Part shown: positions 41,627-51,640 of the stretch, one piece after another | Layout: each line of letters opens with the position of its first letter | Numbering within the stretch: position 1 is the first letter of the stretch | Assembly (NCBI GenBank): GCA_038225475.1 | Contig: JBBRRA010000008.1 | Span: 76,966-140,965, forward strand | Direction: 5' to 3' | Length of the DNA stretch: 64,000 nt | Source: Polymorphobacter_B sp038225475 | GTDB lineage: Bacteria; Pseudomonadota; Alphaproteobacteria; Sphingomonadales; Sphingomonadaceae | Position numbers and translations under genes: made by a program | Notes under the pieces: model-generated | What the model was told of the DNA's origin: nothing | The model's input: only the letters and a program-made list of their open reading frames with translations | Database searches by the model: none

Positions 41627-42767
41627 GGGGCACCCTGACTGTCGCCATTGCCTGCGAGGCGATGCCTTCGCCGCGTCCGGTGAAACCAAGCCCTTCGGTC
41701 GTCGTGGCCTTCAGGCTGACGGCGTCGAGCGGTAGATCGAGCAACTGCGCCAGCCGCGCGCGCATCGCCGCGCGGTGCGGCCCGACCTTGGGGCGCTCGG
41801 CGATGATCGTGACGTCGACATGGTCGATGATGCCGCCTTTCGCCGCGATCAGCCCGGCTGCGTGTGCCAGAAACCGGTCCGACGATGCGCCGCGCCACTG
41901 CGGATCGCTTGGGGGGAAATGCTCGCCAATATCGCCTGCGCCGATGCAACCGAGCAGCGCATCGGTGAGCGCGTGCAGCCCGACATCGGCATCGCTATGG
42001 CCGATCAGCCCTTGCGCGTGCTCGATCCGCAATCCGCACAGCCATAGATGATCGCCCGGCCCGAAGCGGTGGACATCGAACCCCGACGCACTGCGGCTGA
42101 TCATGGCTGCGGCCAGCCAGCGTTCGGCGCGGTCGAAATCTTCGGCATGGGTCAGCTTGAACGCCATTTCATCCCCCGCGACCAGTGCAATCCGCATGCC
42201 TGCGGCAAGGCCGACCGCGACATCGTCGGTGGCGGCGGCATCGGCGCTGCGATGCGCGGCAAGGATTGCCTCAAAATGAAAGCCTTGCGGAGTCTGGACC
42301 CGGTGCAGATCGGCGCGATCGACTTCGGTGGCAACCGCGCTTGTGCCGCGCCGCAGCGAATCGACCACCGGCAGTGCCGGGGTCGCGCCCGGAGCCGACT
42401 CCAATCCGGCAAGAACGCGGTCGATCAGCCCCGCACTAACGAACGGCCGGGCTGCATCGTGGATCAGCACGCGCCCTGTTACACCCCGCGCCGCGAGCGC
42501 CTCGAGCCCGGCAAGGACCGACGCCTGCCGCGTGGCGCCGCCATGCACCGGCGCGGGCAGGCGGAGCCCGGCGGTGGCTTCGGCGTACAGCGCCGCATCG
42601 TCGGGATGAATGACGACCTGCACATCGCTGACGCCATCATGTGCCGCGAACGCATCGATCGACCGCCGCAACAGGGTGATGCCGCCAACGGTGCGATATT
42701 GTTTGGGCAGGCCGTCACCGGCACGACTGCCTCGGCCGCCAGCGACAATCAGGGCATGAACAGTCAT
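41616..42767 (-). CDS. ispDF: Bifunctional IspD/IspF isoprenoid enzyme
   Basis: A 383-residue fusion. Residues 1-220 are IspD (AGGRGSRAGDGLPKQY nucleotide site), joining CTP and methylerythritol 4-phosphate; residues 225-383 are IspF (FDVHRFGPGDHLWLCG, GHSDADVGLHALTDALLG), making the cyclodiphosphate. The intervening kinase IspE is encoded elsewhere. Such fusions are typical of alphaproteobacteria. The gene starts 10 bp after the JmjC-type oxygenase gene and overlaps cinA. Confidence 0.95.
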   Translation of the reverse strand: MTVHALIVAGGRGSRAGDGLPKQYRTVGGITLLRRSIDAFAAHDGVSDVQVVIHPDDAALYAEATAGLRLPAPVHGGATRQASVLAGLEALAARGVTGRVLIHDAARPFVSAGLIDRVLAGLESAPGATPALPVVDSLRRGTSAVATEVDRADLHRVQTPQGFHFEAILAAHRSADAAATDDVAVGLAAGMRIALVAGDEMAFKLTHAEDFDRAERWLAAAMISRSASGFDVHRFGPGDHLWLCGLRIEHAQGLIGHSDADVGLHALTDALLGCIGAGDIGEHFPPSDPQWRGASSDRFLAHAAGLIAAKGGIIDHVDVTIIAERPKVGPHRAAMRARLAQLLDLPLDAVSLKATTTEGLGFTGRGEGIASQAMATVRVPHAR

Positions 42768-42777
42768 CGGTCCAGTC

Positions 42778-43968
42778 TCACATCAGCCGCGGCGCATAGC
42801 GTTCGATAAGCTGCTCGCGCACCAGCAGGGCGATCAACGCGTCGCGCTCGGTGGCCGGAATGTGCGGGTAGCGCGCGCCAAGCTCCTGCGCCGAAAACGC
42901 CGGGCGCGACAACGCATATTCGGCCGCTGCGAACCCAAGGCCAAGCGGCTGCTCCCCGCGCGCGGTGACCAGCACGGCCCCGGCGGCGAGGTGACGAACC
43001 TCGGCTGCGCGCGCGGTGCGCGCATAGGACACCAGCGCGGGCGGGACGGGCAGGGTAACCCGATGGACGGGGTTAGACCGCGCGCGCTCGGCATCGATCA
43101 CCGCATTGCGGAAACCCGAGCTTTCGACGAGCGCTGCAAGCTGCTGCGCGAGCGTGGTCAAATGTGCGCCGAGTGCGGCCGGTTCACGCCGACCGTCGGG
43201 CAGATAGGCGCGCATTGCGGGGTCACTCAGCGCCGCCGCTTGCAGCAGTTCAAGCACCAGCGCGCCCGAATGCGGTGCTGCCGAAAACGTCACATGCAGC
43301 GACGCGCCGTCGTGTGCGAGCGCGTCGTGATAGACGCCGCGCGGTACGTACAGCACGTCGCCCGGCCGCATGCGCACCGTCATCGCCAGCGGGCCGCGCG
43401 CGGCGTCGATGCGTTGCTGGGCTTCTTCGCCTCCCGACGCGAGCGCCTCGAGCGGATTGTCGGCGCGATTGGCATAAATCTGCCAAACCTTCTCGCCCTC
43501 GCACTGCACCGCGAAAACCTCGTGCAGGTCGAAATGCGTCGCAAAGCCCTGGACACCCTTGAACGAGCAATAGACGTTGGCATTGGTCAGCGCCGCGAAA
43601 TGGTCGCCGAGCAAATCGGTCACGACCCGCAGTTCGGGCGCGATCTGCTCGACATCATTGGCAACAAGGCTGGCACCCATCGCGAGGAACACCTCGACCT
43701 TGGCCGGGTCGGCGCGCCGCACCGGGCCGGCGAGCGTCGGCACGCTGTCCATGAAGAAATCGGCAAGCACCGGGCGTCGGTTGAGGATCAGGCTCAGATT
43801 GCCCTCGGTCCAATGCGGCGCGATGCCAAGCAGTGTCGAAAGACGCGGCCAGTCGAGCAGCCGCTTCGATGCCGCTCCGCCTGCCGGAATATGCACCGGC
43901 CGCCGACCGAAATATTCGCGCATGAACGTGTCGATGCCGATCGGCGCAAGCAGGGCGGCGAGGTCCAT
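42778..43968 (-). CDS. JmjC/cupin-type oxygenase (ribosomal oxygenase-like)
   Basis: A 396-residue Fe(II)/2-oxoglutarate oxygenase of the RoxA/MINA53/YcfD-like group. The iron ligands are H145, D147 (THFDLHEVF) and H214 (YHDALAH). A C-terminal winged-helix-like region (RPAFSAQELGARYPH ... LIALLVREQLIERY) fits ribosomal-protein hydroxylases, but the actual substrate is not known. It sits upstream of ispDF on the same strand and is divergent from dusB. Confidence 0.83.
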   Translation of the reverse strand: MDLAALLAPIGIDTFMREYFGRRPVHIPAGGAASKRLLDWPRLSTLLGIAPHWTEGNLSLILNRRPVLADFFMDSVPTLAGPVRRADPAKVEVFLAMGASLVANDVEQIAPELRVVTDLLGDHFAALTNANVYCSFKGVQGFATHFDLHEVFAVQCEGEKVWQIYANRADNPLEALASGGEEAQQRIDAARGPLAMTVRMRPGDVLYVPRGVYHDALAHDGASLHVTFSAAPHSGALVLELLQAAALSDPAMRAYLPDGRREPAALGAHLTTLAQQLAALVESSGFRNAVIDAERARSNPVHRVTLPVPPALVSYARTARAAEVRHLAAGAVLVTARGEQPLGLGFAAAEYALSRPAFSAQELGARYPHIPATERDALIALLVREQLIERYAPRLM

Positions 43969-44087
43969 CGCCGCCTGTTACGGAGCCATGTCGGACTTTG
44001 CAAACGGCGCGCGCGGCGGCGACGCATTGCTTGCGTGGAAAGCCGAAATCCGCTAGCGAGCGTGCTTGTTTTTTAGGCATTTTCGCT

Positions 44088-45098
44088 TTGCAACCTCTTG
44101 CCCCAATCTCGATCGGGCCGGTCACGGTCCTATCGCCGGTCATTCTCGCACCGATGACCGGCGTGACCGATTTGCCGTTCCGTCGGCTGGTCAAGCGCTT
44201 CGGCGCCGGACTGACGGTCACCGAGATGATCGCAAGCGAGGCGATGGTGCGCGAAACCCGCCAGTCGGTCCAGAAGGCCGCGTGGGACTTGAGCGAGGAA
44301 CCGGTGTCGATGCAGCTTGCGGGCTGCGAACCGCGCGTGATCGCCGAGGCCGCCAAGCTCAACGCCGACCGGGGGGCCGCGATCATCGACATCAACATGG
44401 GCTGCCCGGTCAAAAAGGTCGTCAACGGCCATGCCGGTTCGGCGCTGATGCGCGACCTGCCGCTGGCGGCCAGCCTGATCGCCGCGGTGGTCAAGGCGGT
44501 CGACGTGCCGGTTACCGTCAAGATGCGCATGGGGTGGGATCATTCGAGCCTCAACGCGCCCGAACTGGCTCGCATCGCCGAGGACCTTGGTGCAGCGATG
44601 ATCACCGTGCATGGCCGTACGCGCTGCCAATTGTACCGCGATACCGCCGACTGGCGCTTTGTCGCGCGCGTCAAAGAGGCGGTCGACATTCCGGTGATCG
44701 TCAACGGCGATATTTGCACGCTCGATGATGTCGATGCCGCTCTGACGCAGTCCGGAGCCGACGGCGTGATGATCGGGCGCGGGGCTTACGGCAAACCGTG
44801 GCTGCTGGGCCAAGTGATGCATTGGCTGCGCACCGGCGAGCGGCTCGATGATCCGGTTTTGTCGGAGCAATATACCCTAATTACCGAGCATTACACGGCT
44901 ATGCTCGACCATTATGGCATTCACATCGGTGTAAACCTGATGCGAAAGCATTTTGGCTGGTATACCAAGGGCTTGCCTGCCTCGGCTGAATTTCGGAACG
45001 CGGTCAATCAACAGGCCGATCCGCGCGTGGTCGAGGACATGCTGCGCGACTTTTATTTGCCGTTGATCGAAACCGCACCAGCCCGGCTGGCGGCATGA
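44088..45098 (+). CDS. dusB: tRNA-dihydrouridine synthase
   Basis: An FMN enzyme of about 336 residues that reduces uridine in tRNA. The catalytic cysteine is C106 in NMGCPVKKV, and APMTGVTDLPFR and the phosphate-binding GRGAYGKPWLLGQ are present. The frame is open from 43998, but a TTG at 44088 (LQPLAPISIGP) gives the normal family N-terminus and is preferred. The start remains uncertain. Its stop overlaps the ntrB ATG, the standard dusB-ntrBC order. Confidence 0.92.
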   Translation: MQPLAPISIGPVTVLSPVILAPMTGVTDLPFRRLVKRFGAGLTVTEMIASEAMVRETRQSVQKAAWDLSEEPVSMQLAGCEPRVIAEAAKLNADRGAAIIDINMGCPVKKVVNGHAGSALMRDLPLAASLIAAVVKAVDVPVTVKMRMGWDHSSLNAPELARIAEDLGAAMITVHGRTRCQLYRDTADWRFVARVKEAVDIPVIVNGDICTLDDVDAALTQSGADGVMIGRGAYGKPWLLGQVMHWLRTGERLDDPVLSEQYTLITEHYTAMLDHYGIHIGVNLMRKHFGWYTKGLPASAEFRNAVNQQADPRVVEDMLRDFYLPLIETAPARLAA

Positions 45099-46204
45099 GC
45101 CTGCTGCCGCTGCGGCGCAAGGCGGTCGCGCCGGTGCTGCCGCCGATCGACCTGCTGACGATGCTGCCGGTTCCGGTGCTTGTGCTCGATCCCGACGACC
45201 GCGTTGCGATTGCCAATGCCGCTGCCGAGGCGTTTTTCAATACCAGCCAGGCATCGCTGCGCGAGCGGGGCTGGAAGGCGCTGCTGCCGCGTGAAAGCGT
45301 CCTGCTCAAGCTGATCGCCGAAGCTCGTACGCTCGCTGGCGGGTTCGCCGCGTATGACACCGATCTGGTCTTCATTGGCGGTCGTAGCATTCGTGCCGAT
45401 GTCCTTGTAACGCCTGTCCCCGATGCGACCGGGTGGATCATCGTCAGCCTGCAGACGCGCAGCGTCGCGACGATGGTCGATCGGCAGATGGTGCATCAGG
45501 GCGCGGCGCGCTCGGCGATTGGCGTCGCCGCGATGCTGGCGCATGAGATCAAGAACCCGCTGTCGGGCATCCGCGGCGCTGCGCAGTTGCTGGCGCAGAC
45601 CGCCGACACCGATGGTCGCGAACTGACCACGCTGATCTGTACCGAGGTCGACCGCGTCAAAACGCTGATCGACCGGATGGAGGGGTTCACCGACACGCGC
45701 ACGCTCGCCAAGGGGGCCGAGAATATCCATGCAATCCTGAGCCATGTCGTGCTTCTTGGACGGCAGGGCTTTGCGCACAGCCAGACCATCCGCGAGCGCT
45801 ATGACCCGTCGCTGCCGCTTGTGGCCGGCAACCGGGACGGGCTTATTCAGGTGTTCCTGAACTTGGTCAAAAACGCTTCGGAAGCGATTGGCGACACGGG
45901 AGAAATTGTCATCACGACCGCATACCGTCACGGCCTGCGCGTTGCCGCGGCCGGGTCGGCGCAGCGCATTTCGTTGCCGCTTGAAGTCTGCATCATCGAC
46001 AATGGCCCGGGCGCGCCCGCGTCGGTCGCCGACCATATGTTCGACCCGTTTGTCAGTTCGCGCGCGACCGGGACCGGGCTTGGGCTGGCGCTGGTCGCCA
46101 AGATCGTCGGCGATCACGGTGGCATCGTCGAATATGACCGCATCGGCGAGCCGCCGCGCACGATCTTTCGGGTGTTGCTGCCGACTGCGGATGGCCCGGC
46201 ATGA
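45095..46204 (+). CDS. ntrB: Nitrogen regulation sensor kinase NtrB
   Basis: A 369-residue cytoplasmic histidine kinase: an N-terminal PAS domain (about 20-115), the phosphorylated histidine H150 in AHEIKNP, and a C-terminal ATPase with N-box (NLVKNASEAI), DNGPG and GTGLGLA. It has no membrane segments, as expected for the PII-controlled NtrB. It is coupled by ATGA to dusB upstream and to ntrC downstream, and should phosphorylate NtrC under nitrogen limitation. Confidence 0.94.
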   Translation: MSLLPLRRKAVAPVLPPIDLLTMLPVPVLVLDPDDRVAIANAAAEAFFNTSQASLRERGWKALLPRESVLLKLIAEARTLAGGFAAYDTDLVFIGGRSIRADVLVTPVPDATGWIIVSLQTRSVATMVDRQMVHQGAARSAIGVAAMLAHEIKNPLSGIRGAAQLLAQTADTDGRELTTLICTEVDRVKTLIDRMEGFTDTRTLAKGAENIHAILSHVVLLGRQGFAHSQTIRERYDPSLPLVAGNRDGLIQVFLNLVKNASEAIGDTGEIVITTAYRHGLRVAAAGSAQRISLPLEVCIIDNGPGAPASVADHMFDPFVSSRATGTGLGLALVAKIVGDHGGIVEYDRIGEPPRTIFRVLLPTADGPA

Positions 46205-47637
46205 CCGGCCCCGCAACGATCCTTGTCGCCGACGACGACGCTGCGATCCGTACCGTGGTGCGCCAGGCACTGACCCGCGCGGGTCATATCGTGCGCACGA
46301 CCGAAACCGCGGCCGGGCTGTGGAAGCTGATCGATGACGGGCAGGGCGACTGCGTCATCACCGATGTCATCTTGCCCGATGCCAACGGGCTCGACGCAAT
46401 TCCGCGCATTCTCGCGCGGCGGCCGGGGCTGCCGGTGATCGTGATGAGCGCGCAGAACACGCTGTCCACGGCGGTCCGCGCGACCGAGCAGGGGGCGTTC
46501 GACTATCTGCCCAAGCCGTTCGACATCGACGAGCTGGCGCGCGCCGTAGCGAGCGCGCTGGCCGCGAGCGGCACCACCGACGAGCCGCCCCCGGTGCCGG
46601 AGGACATGCCGCTGATCGGCCGCTCGCCGGCGATGCAGGAAGTGTACCGCATCATTGCGCGCGTCGTGCCCACGGCGCTGACGGTGATGATCCTCGGCGA
46701 GTCGGGTACCGGCAAGGAGCTGGTGGCGCAAGCGATCCACGATCTCGGGCCGCGCCGCACTGCACCGTTCGTGGCGATCAACATGGGCGCAATCCCGCGT
46801 GAATTGATCGAGTCCGAGCTGTTCGGCCACGAGCGCGGCGCGTTTACCGGGGCAGCGGGACGGACCGCTGGCCGGTTCGAACAGGCGCAGGGCGGCACGC
46901 TGTTCCTCGACGAAATCGGTGACATGCCGCTCGAGGCGCAAACCCGGTTGCTGCGCGTGCTGCAATCGGGCGAATACACCACCGTCGGCGGCAGCCGGGT
47001 GCAGCGCGCCGATGTTCGCGTCATCGCGGCAACGCACAAGGACTTGCGCGGCGCAATCGACGCGGGCGAATTTCGCGAAGATCTATTCTACCGGCTCAAC
47101 GTCATTCCGCTACGCCTGCCGCCGCTGCGGGCGCGCCGCGATGATATTCCAGTTCTGGCGCGGCATTTTCTCGACCGCGCCGCCGCCGAAGGACTGCCGC
47201 GCAAGGCGCTCGATGCGGGTGCGGTCGATGCGGTCCAGCGGCATGATTGGCCCGGCAATGTCCGCGAGCTGGAAAATTTGATGCGGCGGCTGGCGGCGCT
47301 GACCCGCGGCGACACGATCGACGCCGCAGCGATTGCCGACGGGCTGGGCGAACCGGGGCGCGTGGCCACAGCACCGACAGTCACCGCCGATGGGCTGGCA
47401 GCATCGGTCGAGCTGCATCTTGCGCGCTACCTCGCGGTCTTTGGCGACGACCTGCCGCCCGATGGCATGTACGAGCGCGTGCTTGCCGAAATCGAACGCC
47501 CGCTGCTCCGCCTGTCGCTCGCCGCAACGCGCGGCAACCAAATCCGCGCCGCGCGGTTGCTCGGGATAAATCGCAACACGCTGCGCAAAAAACTCACGCA
47601 GCGCGGCGTCGATCCGGCGGCACGACAGACCGACTGA
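46201..47637 (+). CDS. ntrC: Nitrogen regulation response regulator NtrC
   Basis: A 478-residue sigma-54 activator. The receiver domain has D55, the AAA+ domain has Walker A GESGTGKE (166-173) and the sigma-54 contact loop GAFTGA (213-218), and a Fis-type helix-turn-helix ends the protein (NQIRAARLLGINRNTLRKKL). It is fully competent for sigma-54 activation, unlike the paralogous NtrX downstream. Coupled to ntrB by ATGA. Confidence 0.95.
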   Translation: MTGPATILVADDDAAIRTVVRQALTRAGHIVRTTETAAGLWKLIDDGQGDCVITDVILPDANGLDAIPRILARRPGLPVIVMSAQNTLSTAVRATEQGAFDYLPKPFDIDELARAVASALAASGTTDEPPPVPEDMPLIGRSPAMQEVYRIIARVVPTALTVMILGESGTGKELVAQAIHDLGPRRTAPFVAINMGAIPRELIESELFGHERGAFTGAAGRTAGRFEQAQGGTLFLDEIGDMPLEAQTRLLRVLQSGEYTTVGGSRVQRADVRVIAATHKDLRGAIDAGEFREDLFYRLNVIPLRLPPLRARRDDIPVLARHFLDRAAAEGLPRKALDAGAVDAVQRHDWPGNVRELENLMRRLAALTRGDTIDAAAIADGLGEPGRVATAPTVTADGLAASVELHLARYLAVFGDDLPPDGMYERVLAEIERPLLRLSLAATRGNQIRAARLLGINRNTLRKKLTQRGVDPAARQTD

Positions 47638-47715
47638 AGCGCGCGCCGGGCGGCTGGTCGCTTTATTGCAACGCATGTGTTCCGTTTACCACGGAAACCG
47701 TTTAAGCATCATGCG

Positions 47716-49980
47716 ATGCAGTTGCCGTCCGCTTCGCGCACCCGTTCGCTTCGCCGCCGCTCGTTGCGACGGCGCATCAACCGCTGGGCGACGCGCGTCG
47801 ATCTTTATCCACGGCTCGAACTTGCCGTCGGCCTGCTCGTCGTGCTGCTGGGGCTGTCGAGCTACGCCGTCCTGACCCGGCAGCGCGCGCCGGCTGCGGG
47901 CTTCTCGCCGCAAATGATGACGTTGCTGCTGGTCGCGAACCTGTTGCCGCTGATGGCGCTGATCGTGCTGATCGCGCGGCGGGTCGCTATTTTGTGGAGT
48001 AACCGGCGCGCCGGAGTCGCGGGCGCGCGGCTGCATGTCCGGCTGGTGGCATTGTTCGCAGCGGTCGCCGCGGTACCGACGCTGCTTGTAGTGGTGTTTG
48101 CGTCATTGTTGTTCCAGTTCGGCGTGCAATTCTGGTTTTCCGACCAGGCGCGCGCCGTGTTCGAAAACAGCGACAAGCTGTCCCGCGCCTATCTCGACCA
48201 GCAGAACCAGCGCATCATCGAGGACCTGCCAGCGATGGCGACCGACCTCAAAAATTATGCCCGGCAATTCGGCCTCCCGTCGCGCGACTTTACCGAAGGC
48301 CTGCTGTACCAGATGCAGAGCCGTCATCTGAGTGCTGCCACGGTGTTTACGCCGGCCGGCGCGGGGTATCGGACGCTGGCGATCAGCTTTATCGGCAAGC
48401 CGTTTTCGATCCGGTTGCAGCCGCAGGATATCGCGCATGCGCGCGCCGGCGAAGTTCGCGTCATCGCCAAAGCAGTCGATCGGATCGAGGCGGTGATCCG
48501 CATCGATGATGCCCAGCATTATCTGTATGTCAGCTCGCCCGCCGATCCGCGCATGCTCGCGCAGGTTACCGGTTCGCAGGATGCGCTGCGCCAGTACCGC
48601 GCGCTGGGCGCGCGCAGTCGCGCGATGGAATGGCGCTTCAACGGCCTGCTGATCATTATGACATTGCTGATCCTCGCGGTGTCGATCTGGTTCGCACTGT
48701 GGCTGGCGAACCGCATCGTCACGCCGATCGGGCGGCTGGCGCGCGCTGCCGAACGGATCGGTGCAGGCGACCTTGATGCGCGGGTGCCGATCCGCGGCTC
48801 GCCCGACGAGATCGGTACGCTGGCGCGCGCGTTCAACCGCATGACCGGACAGCTCAAGGCGCAACAGACCGCGCTCGTCACGGCAAACCAGCAGCTCGAC
48901 GTGCGGCGGCAATTTACCGAGGCCGTGTTGTCGGGGGTATCGGCGGGCGTGCTGTCGATCGACGGCGACGGGTTGATCCGGTTGGCGAACCATTCGGCTG
49001 CAGCCTTGCTCGAGGCGAGCGAAGCGGCGCTGAAGGGTCAGCGGCTGACCGACGCCGTTCCCGAACTTGCGGCGCTACTCGATCGGGCATCGGGGCAGGG
49101 CACCGCCGAGGGGCAGGTCGAGATCGTTCGCGGCAACGACACGCAGACGCTGGCAGTTGAAATCGCTGCCGAAACCGGCGGCAGTCGGGGCTTTGTCGTG
49201 ACGTTCGACGATATCAGCGCGCAGCTCGCCGATCAGCGCCAGGCTGCATGGGCCGATGTCGCACGGCGCATCGCGCATGAGATCAAGAACCCGCTGACGC
49301 CGATCCAGCTTTCCGCCGAGCGGCTGCAGCGTAAATATGCCCGCCAAATTACCGAAGATCCCGAAACCTTTGCCAGCCTGACCGGAACGATCGTCCGCCA
49401 AGTCGGCGATTTGCGGCGCATGGTGGACGAGTTCTCGTCGTTCGCACGCATGCCCAAGCCGGTGTTCAAGCCCGAATCGTTGAGCGAAATCGCCCGCCAG
49501 ACCTTGTTCATGCAGGAAGTAGCGTATCCCGGAATCACCTTCGAGCTTGTGCTGCCCGACGCGGTGCCGCTGCTGATGTGCGATCGGCGGCAAGTTTCGC
49601 AGGCGCTGACCAACGTGCTCAAAAACGCCGCCGAAGCGGTCGCAACGCGGCTCGAGCAGTCGCCGGAACCGCCCGGGCATATCGCGCTCGAAATCACGAT
49701 CGATAATCGCCGTACGACGCTGTCGGTGATCGACAACGGCATCGGGCTGCCCGTCGAGCACCGCGACCGATTGACCGAACCCTATGTCACCACGCGCGCG
49801 CGCGGCACCGGACTGGGCCTCGCGATCGTCAAAAAGATCATCGAGGAGCACGCCGGCAGCCTCGAACTGTCGTGCGGACCCGGCGGCGGCACGATCGCCC
49901 GGCTGTGCTTCAACGAAGCGCAACTTGCGGAACAACTTGCAGCAACCGACGCGGAACCGCTGCGGCAACAACAGGGCTAA
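47716..49980 (+). CDS. ntrY: Nitrogen regulation sensor kinase NtrY
   Basis: A membrane histidine kinase of about 754 residues. Three to four N-terminal membrane helices are followed by an extracytoplasmic sensor region, another helix, HAMP (ANRIVTPIGRLARAAERIGAGDL), PAS, the phosphoacceptor in RRIAHEIKNPLTP and a HATPase with GTGLGLAIVKKI. The ATG at 47716 is listed, but a GTG at 47677 in the same frame is also possible and no ribosome site decides. It partners with NtrX, starting 6 bp downstream. Confidence 0.92.
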   Translation: MQLPSASRTRSLRRRSLRRRINRWATRVDLYPRLELAVGLLVVLLGLSSYAVLTRQRAPAAGFSPQMMTLLLVANLLPLMALIVLIARRVAILWSNRRAGVAGARLHVRLVALFAAVAAVPTLLVVVFASLLFQFGVQFWFSDQARAVFENSDKLSRAYLDQQNQRIIEDLPAMATDLKNYARQFGLPSRDFTEGLLYQMQSRHLSAATVFTPAGAGYRTLAISFIGKPFSIRLQPQDIAHARAGEVRVIAKAVDRIEAVIRIDDAQHYLYVSSPADPRMLAQVTGSQDALRQYRALGARSRAMEWRFNGLLIIMTLLILAVSIWFALWLANRIVTPIGRLARAAERIGAGDLDARVPIRGSPDEIGTLARAFNRMTGQLKAQQTALVTANQQLDVRRQFTEAVLSGVSAGVLSIDGDGLIRLANHSAAALLEASEAALKGQRLTDAVPELAALLDRASGQGTAEGQVEIVRGNDTQTLAVEIAAETGGSRGFVVTFDDISAQLADQRQAAWADVARRIAHEIKNPLTPIQLSAERLQRKYARQITEDPETFASLTGTIVRQVGDLRRMVDEFSSFARMPKPVFKPESLSEIARQTLFMQEVAYPGITFELVLPDAVPLLMCDRRQVSQALTNVLKNAAEAVATRLEQSPEPPGHIALEITIDNRRTTLSVIDNGIGLPVEHRDRLTEPYVTTRARGTGLGLAIVKKIIEEHAGSLELSCGPGGGTIARLCFNEAQLAEQLAATDAEPLRQQQG

Positions 49981-49986
49981 TAGTGA

Positions 49987-51390
49987 ATGGCGCTTGAAAT
50001 CCTCATTGTCGACGACGAAGCCGATATTCGCGATCTGGTCGCCGGCGTGCTCGGCGACGAAGGGTATTCGACACGCACCGCCGCCGACAGCGACAGCGCG
50101 CTGGCGGCGCTCGCCGACCGCCGCCCGTCGCTGCTGGTGCTCGATATCTGGCTGCAGGGGTCGCGGCTCGACGGCATCGAACTGCTCGAGGAGGTCAAGC
50201 GCCGCGATCCGACGCTGCCGGTGATCATGATTTCGGGTCATGGCAATGTCGAGACGGCGGTCGCCGCGATCAAGCGCGGTGCCTATGATTTCATCGAAAA
50301 GCCGTTTCAAGCCGACCAACTGCTGCTGATCATCCAGCGTGCGACCGAAACCGAGCGGCTCAAGCGCGAAAACGAGGAACTGCGCGAACGGATCGGTTTC
50401 GACACCGAATTGACCGGCAGCTCGGCGGTTATCAACGGCGTCCGCGCGACGATCAAACGTGTCGCCGCGACCGGCAGCCGCGTATTGATTACCGGCGCGG
50501 CGGGATCGGGCAAGGAGATCGCCGCCCGGCTGCTCCACCAGTGGAGCCCGCGCGCGCAGTCACCGTTCGTCGTCGTCAGCGCAGCGCGGATGGACCCCGA
50601 GCGCGTCGAGGAAGAGCTGTTCGGCCGCGAGGACGGTGGCCATGTCAACCGGTCGGGGCTGTTCGAACAGGCGCACGGCGGCACTTTGTTCCTCGATGAA
50701 GTCGCAGACATGCCACTGACCACGCAGGCAAAGATCCTCCGCGTGTTAACCGAGCAGAATTTTCAACGGATCGGCGGGTCGCGCTGGGTCCGGGTCGATG
50801 TCCGCGTCATCAGTGCGACCTCGCGCGACCTGCCCGCCGAAATCATTGCCGGGCGCTTCCGCGAAGACCTGTTTTACCGGCTCAACGTCGTGCCGGTGAA
50901 GCTGCCCGCACTCGCCGAACGGCGCGAGGATGTGACTGAACTGGTCAGCTATTTCCTCGCGCGCTACGCCGCCGAACGTCGCGTACCGACCCCGGCGCTA
51001 TCGGAAGACGCGCTTGCCGCGCTGCAGACCTATGACTGGCCGGGCAACGTCCGCCAGCTTCGCAACGTCGTCGAGCGCACGCTGATTCTTGCGCCCGCCG
51101 ACCGGATCGCGCAAATCGACATCGACATGCTGCCGACCGAAGTGACTGCCGAACCGGGCAAGCTCGTGCCGGGGCAGGCGGCGAAGTCGATCATGGGAAC
51201 GCCGCTGCGCGAAGCGCGTGAAGCGTTCGAGCGCGAATATCTGCGCGCGCAAATCCGGCGGTTTTCAGGCAATATCTCGCGTACCGCCGCGTTCATCGGG
51301 ATGGAGCGTTCCGCATTGCACCGCAAATTGAAGGCGTTGGGCCTGACCGAGGGTGACCGGACAGACGGCGAAAGTGTCGATATCGCATAG
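49987..51390 (+). CDS. ntrX: Response regulator NtrX (without GAFTGA loop)
   Basis: A 467-residue NtrC-family regulator. The receiver has D53, and the AAA+ domain keeps Walker A (GAAGSGKE, 170-177) and Walker B (GGTLFLDEVADM). Where GAFTGA should be (about 214-223) there is GREDGGHVNRSG, so sigma-54 contact is not expected. NtrX of alphaproteobacteria is known to lack this loop and to act as a sigma-70-type regulator of nitrogen, redox and envelope genes. The C-terminal Fis-like helix-turn-helix (NISRTAAFIGMERSALHRKL) is present. Confidence 0.93.
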   Translation: MALEILIVDDEADIRDLVAGVLGDEGYSTRTAADSDSALAALADRRPSLLVLDIWLQGSRLDGIELLEEVKRRDPTLPVIMISGHGNVETAVAAIKRGAYDFIEKPFQADQLLLIIQRATETERLKRENEELRERIGFDTELTGSSAVINGVRATIKRVAATGSRVLITGAAGSGKEIAARLLHQWSPRAQSPFVVVSAARMDPERVEEELFGREDGGHVNRSGLFEQAHGGTLFLDEVADMPLTTQAKILRVLTEQNFQRIGGSRWVRVDVRVISATSRDLPAEIIAGRFREDLFYRLNVVPVKLPALAERREDVTELVSYFLARYAAERRVPTPALSEDALAALQTYDWPGNVRQLRNVVERTLILAPADRIAQIDIDMLPTEVTAEPGKLVPGQAAKSIMGTPLREAREAFEREYLRAQIRRFSGNISRTAAFIGMERSALHRKLKALGLTEGDRTDGESVDIA

Positions 51391-51429
51391 CATTGCACCC
51401 ACAACGATCCTGTGAGACATTTGCAATGC
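51390..51429. terminator. Inverted repeat after ntrX
   Basis: GCATTGCA (51390-51397) and TGCAATGC (51422-51429) form a perfect 8-bp stem around a 24-base loop, starting at the last base of the ntrX stop. No T-run follows. It could be a weak transcript end or an operator for the next small genes. Confidence 0.35.
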
Positions 51430-51445
51430 CGAGGGGGCGTTGCGC

Positions 51446-51640
51446 ATGAGACTGCCAATGGTCGCGATCGTCATTGGGCTGCTGATCGGGATAGCGGCGA
51501 CCGTCTTGATCCAGCCCGCGACCGCCGCCGGATCGGCGCTGCTGATTATCGTCGCGACGTTGGTGACCACGCTGGTGGTGATGGTGGTCAATCGGCTGAC
51601 GACGCATGATGATCCGCCCAAGCCGGGTGACAAGCCATGA
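51446..51640 (+). CDS. Small two-helix membrane protein
   Basis: A 64-residue hydrophobic protein with two membrane helices (about 5-22 and 28-48) and a charged C-terminal tail (HDDPPKPGDKP). GAGGGGG lies eight bases before the ATG, which is preferred over a TTG six bases earlier. Its stop overlaps the next gene by ATGA. The family is not recognised. Confidence 0.65.
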   Translation: MRLPMVAIVIGLLIGIAATVLIQPATAAGSALLIIVATLVTTLVVMVVNRLTTHDDPPKPGDKP

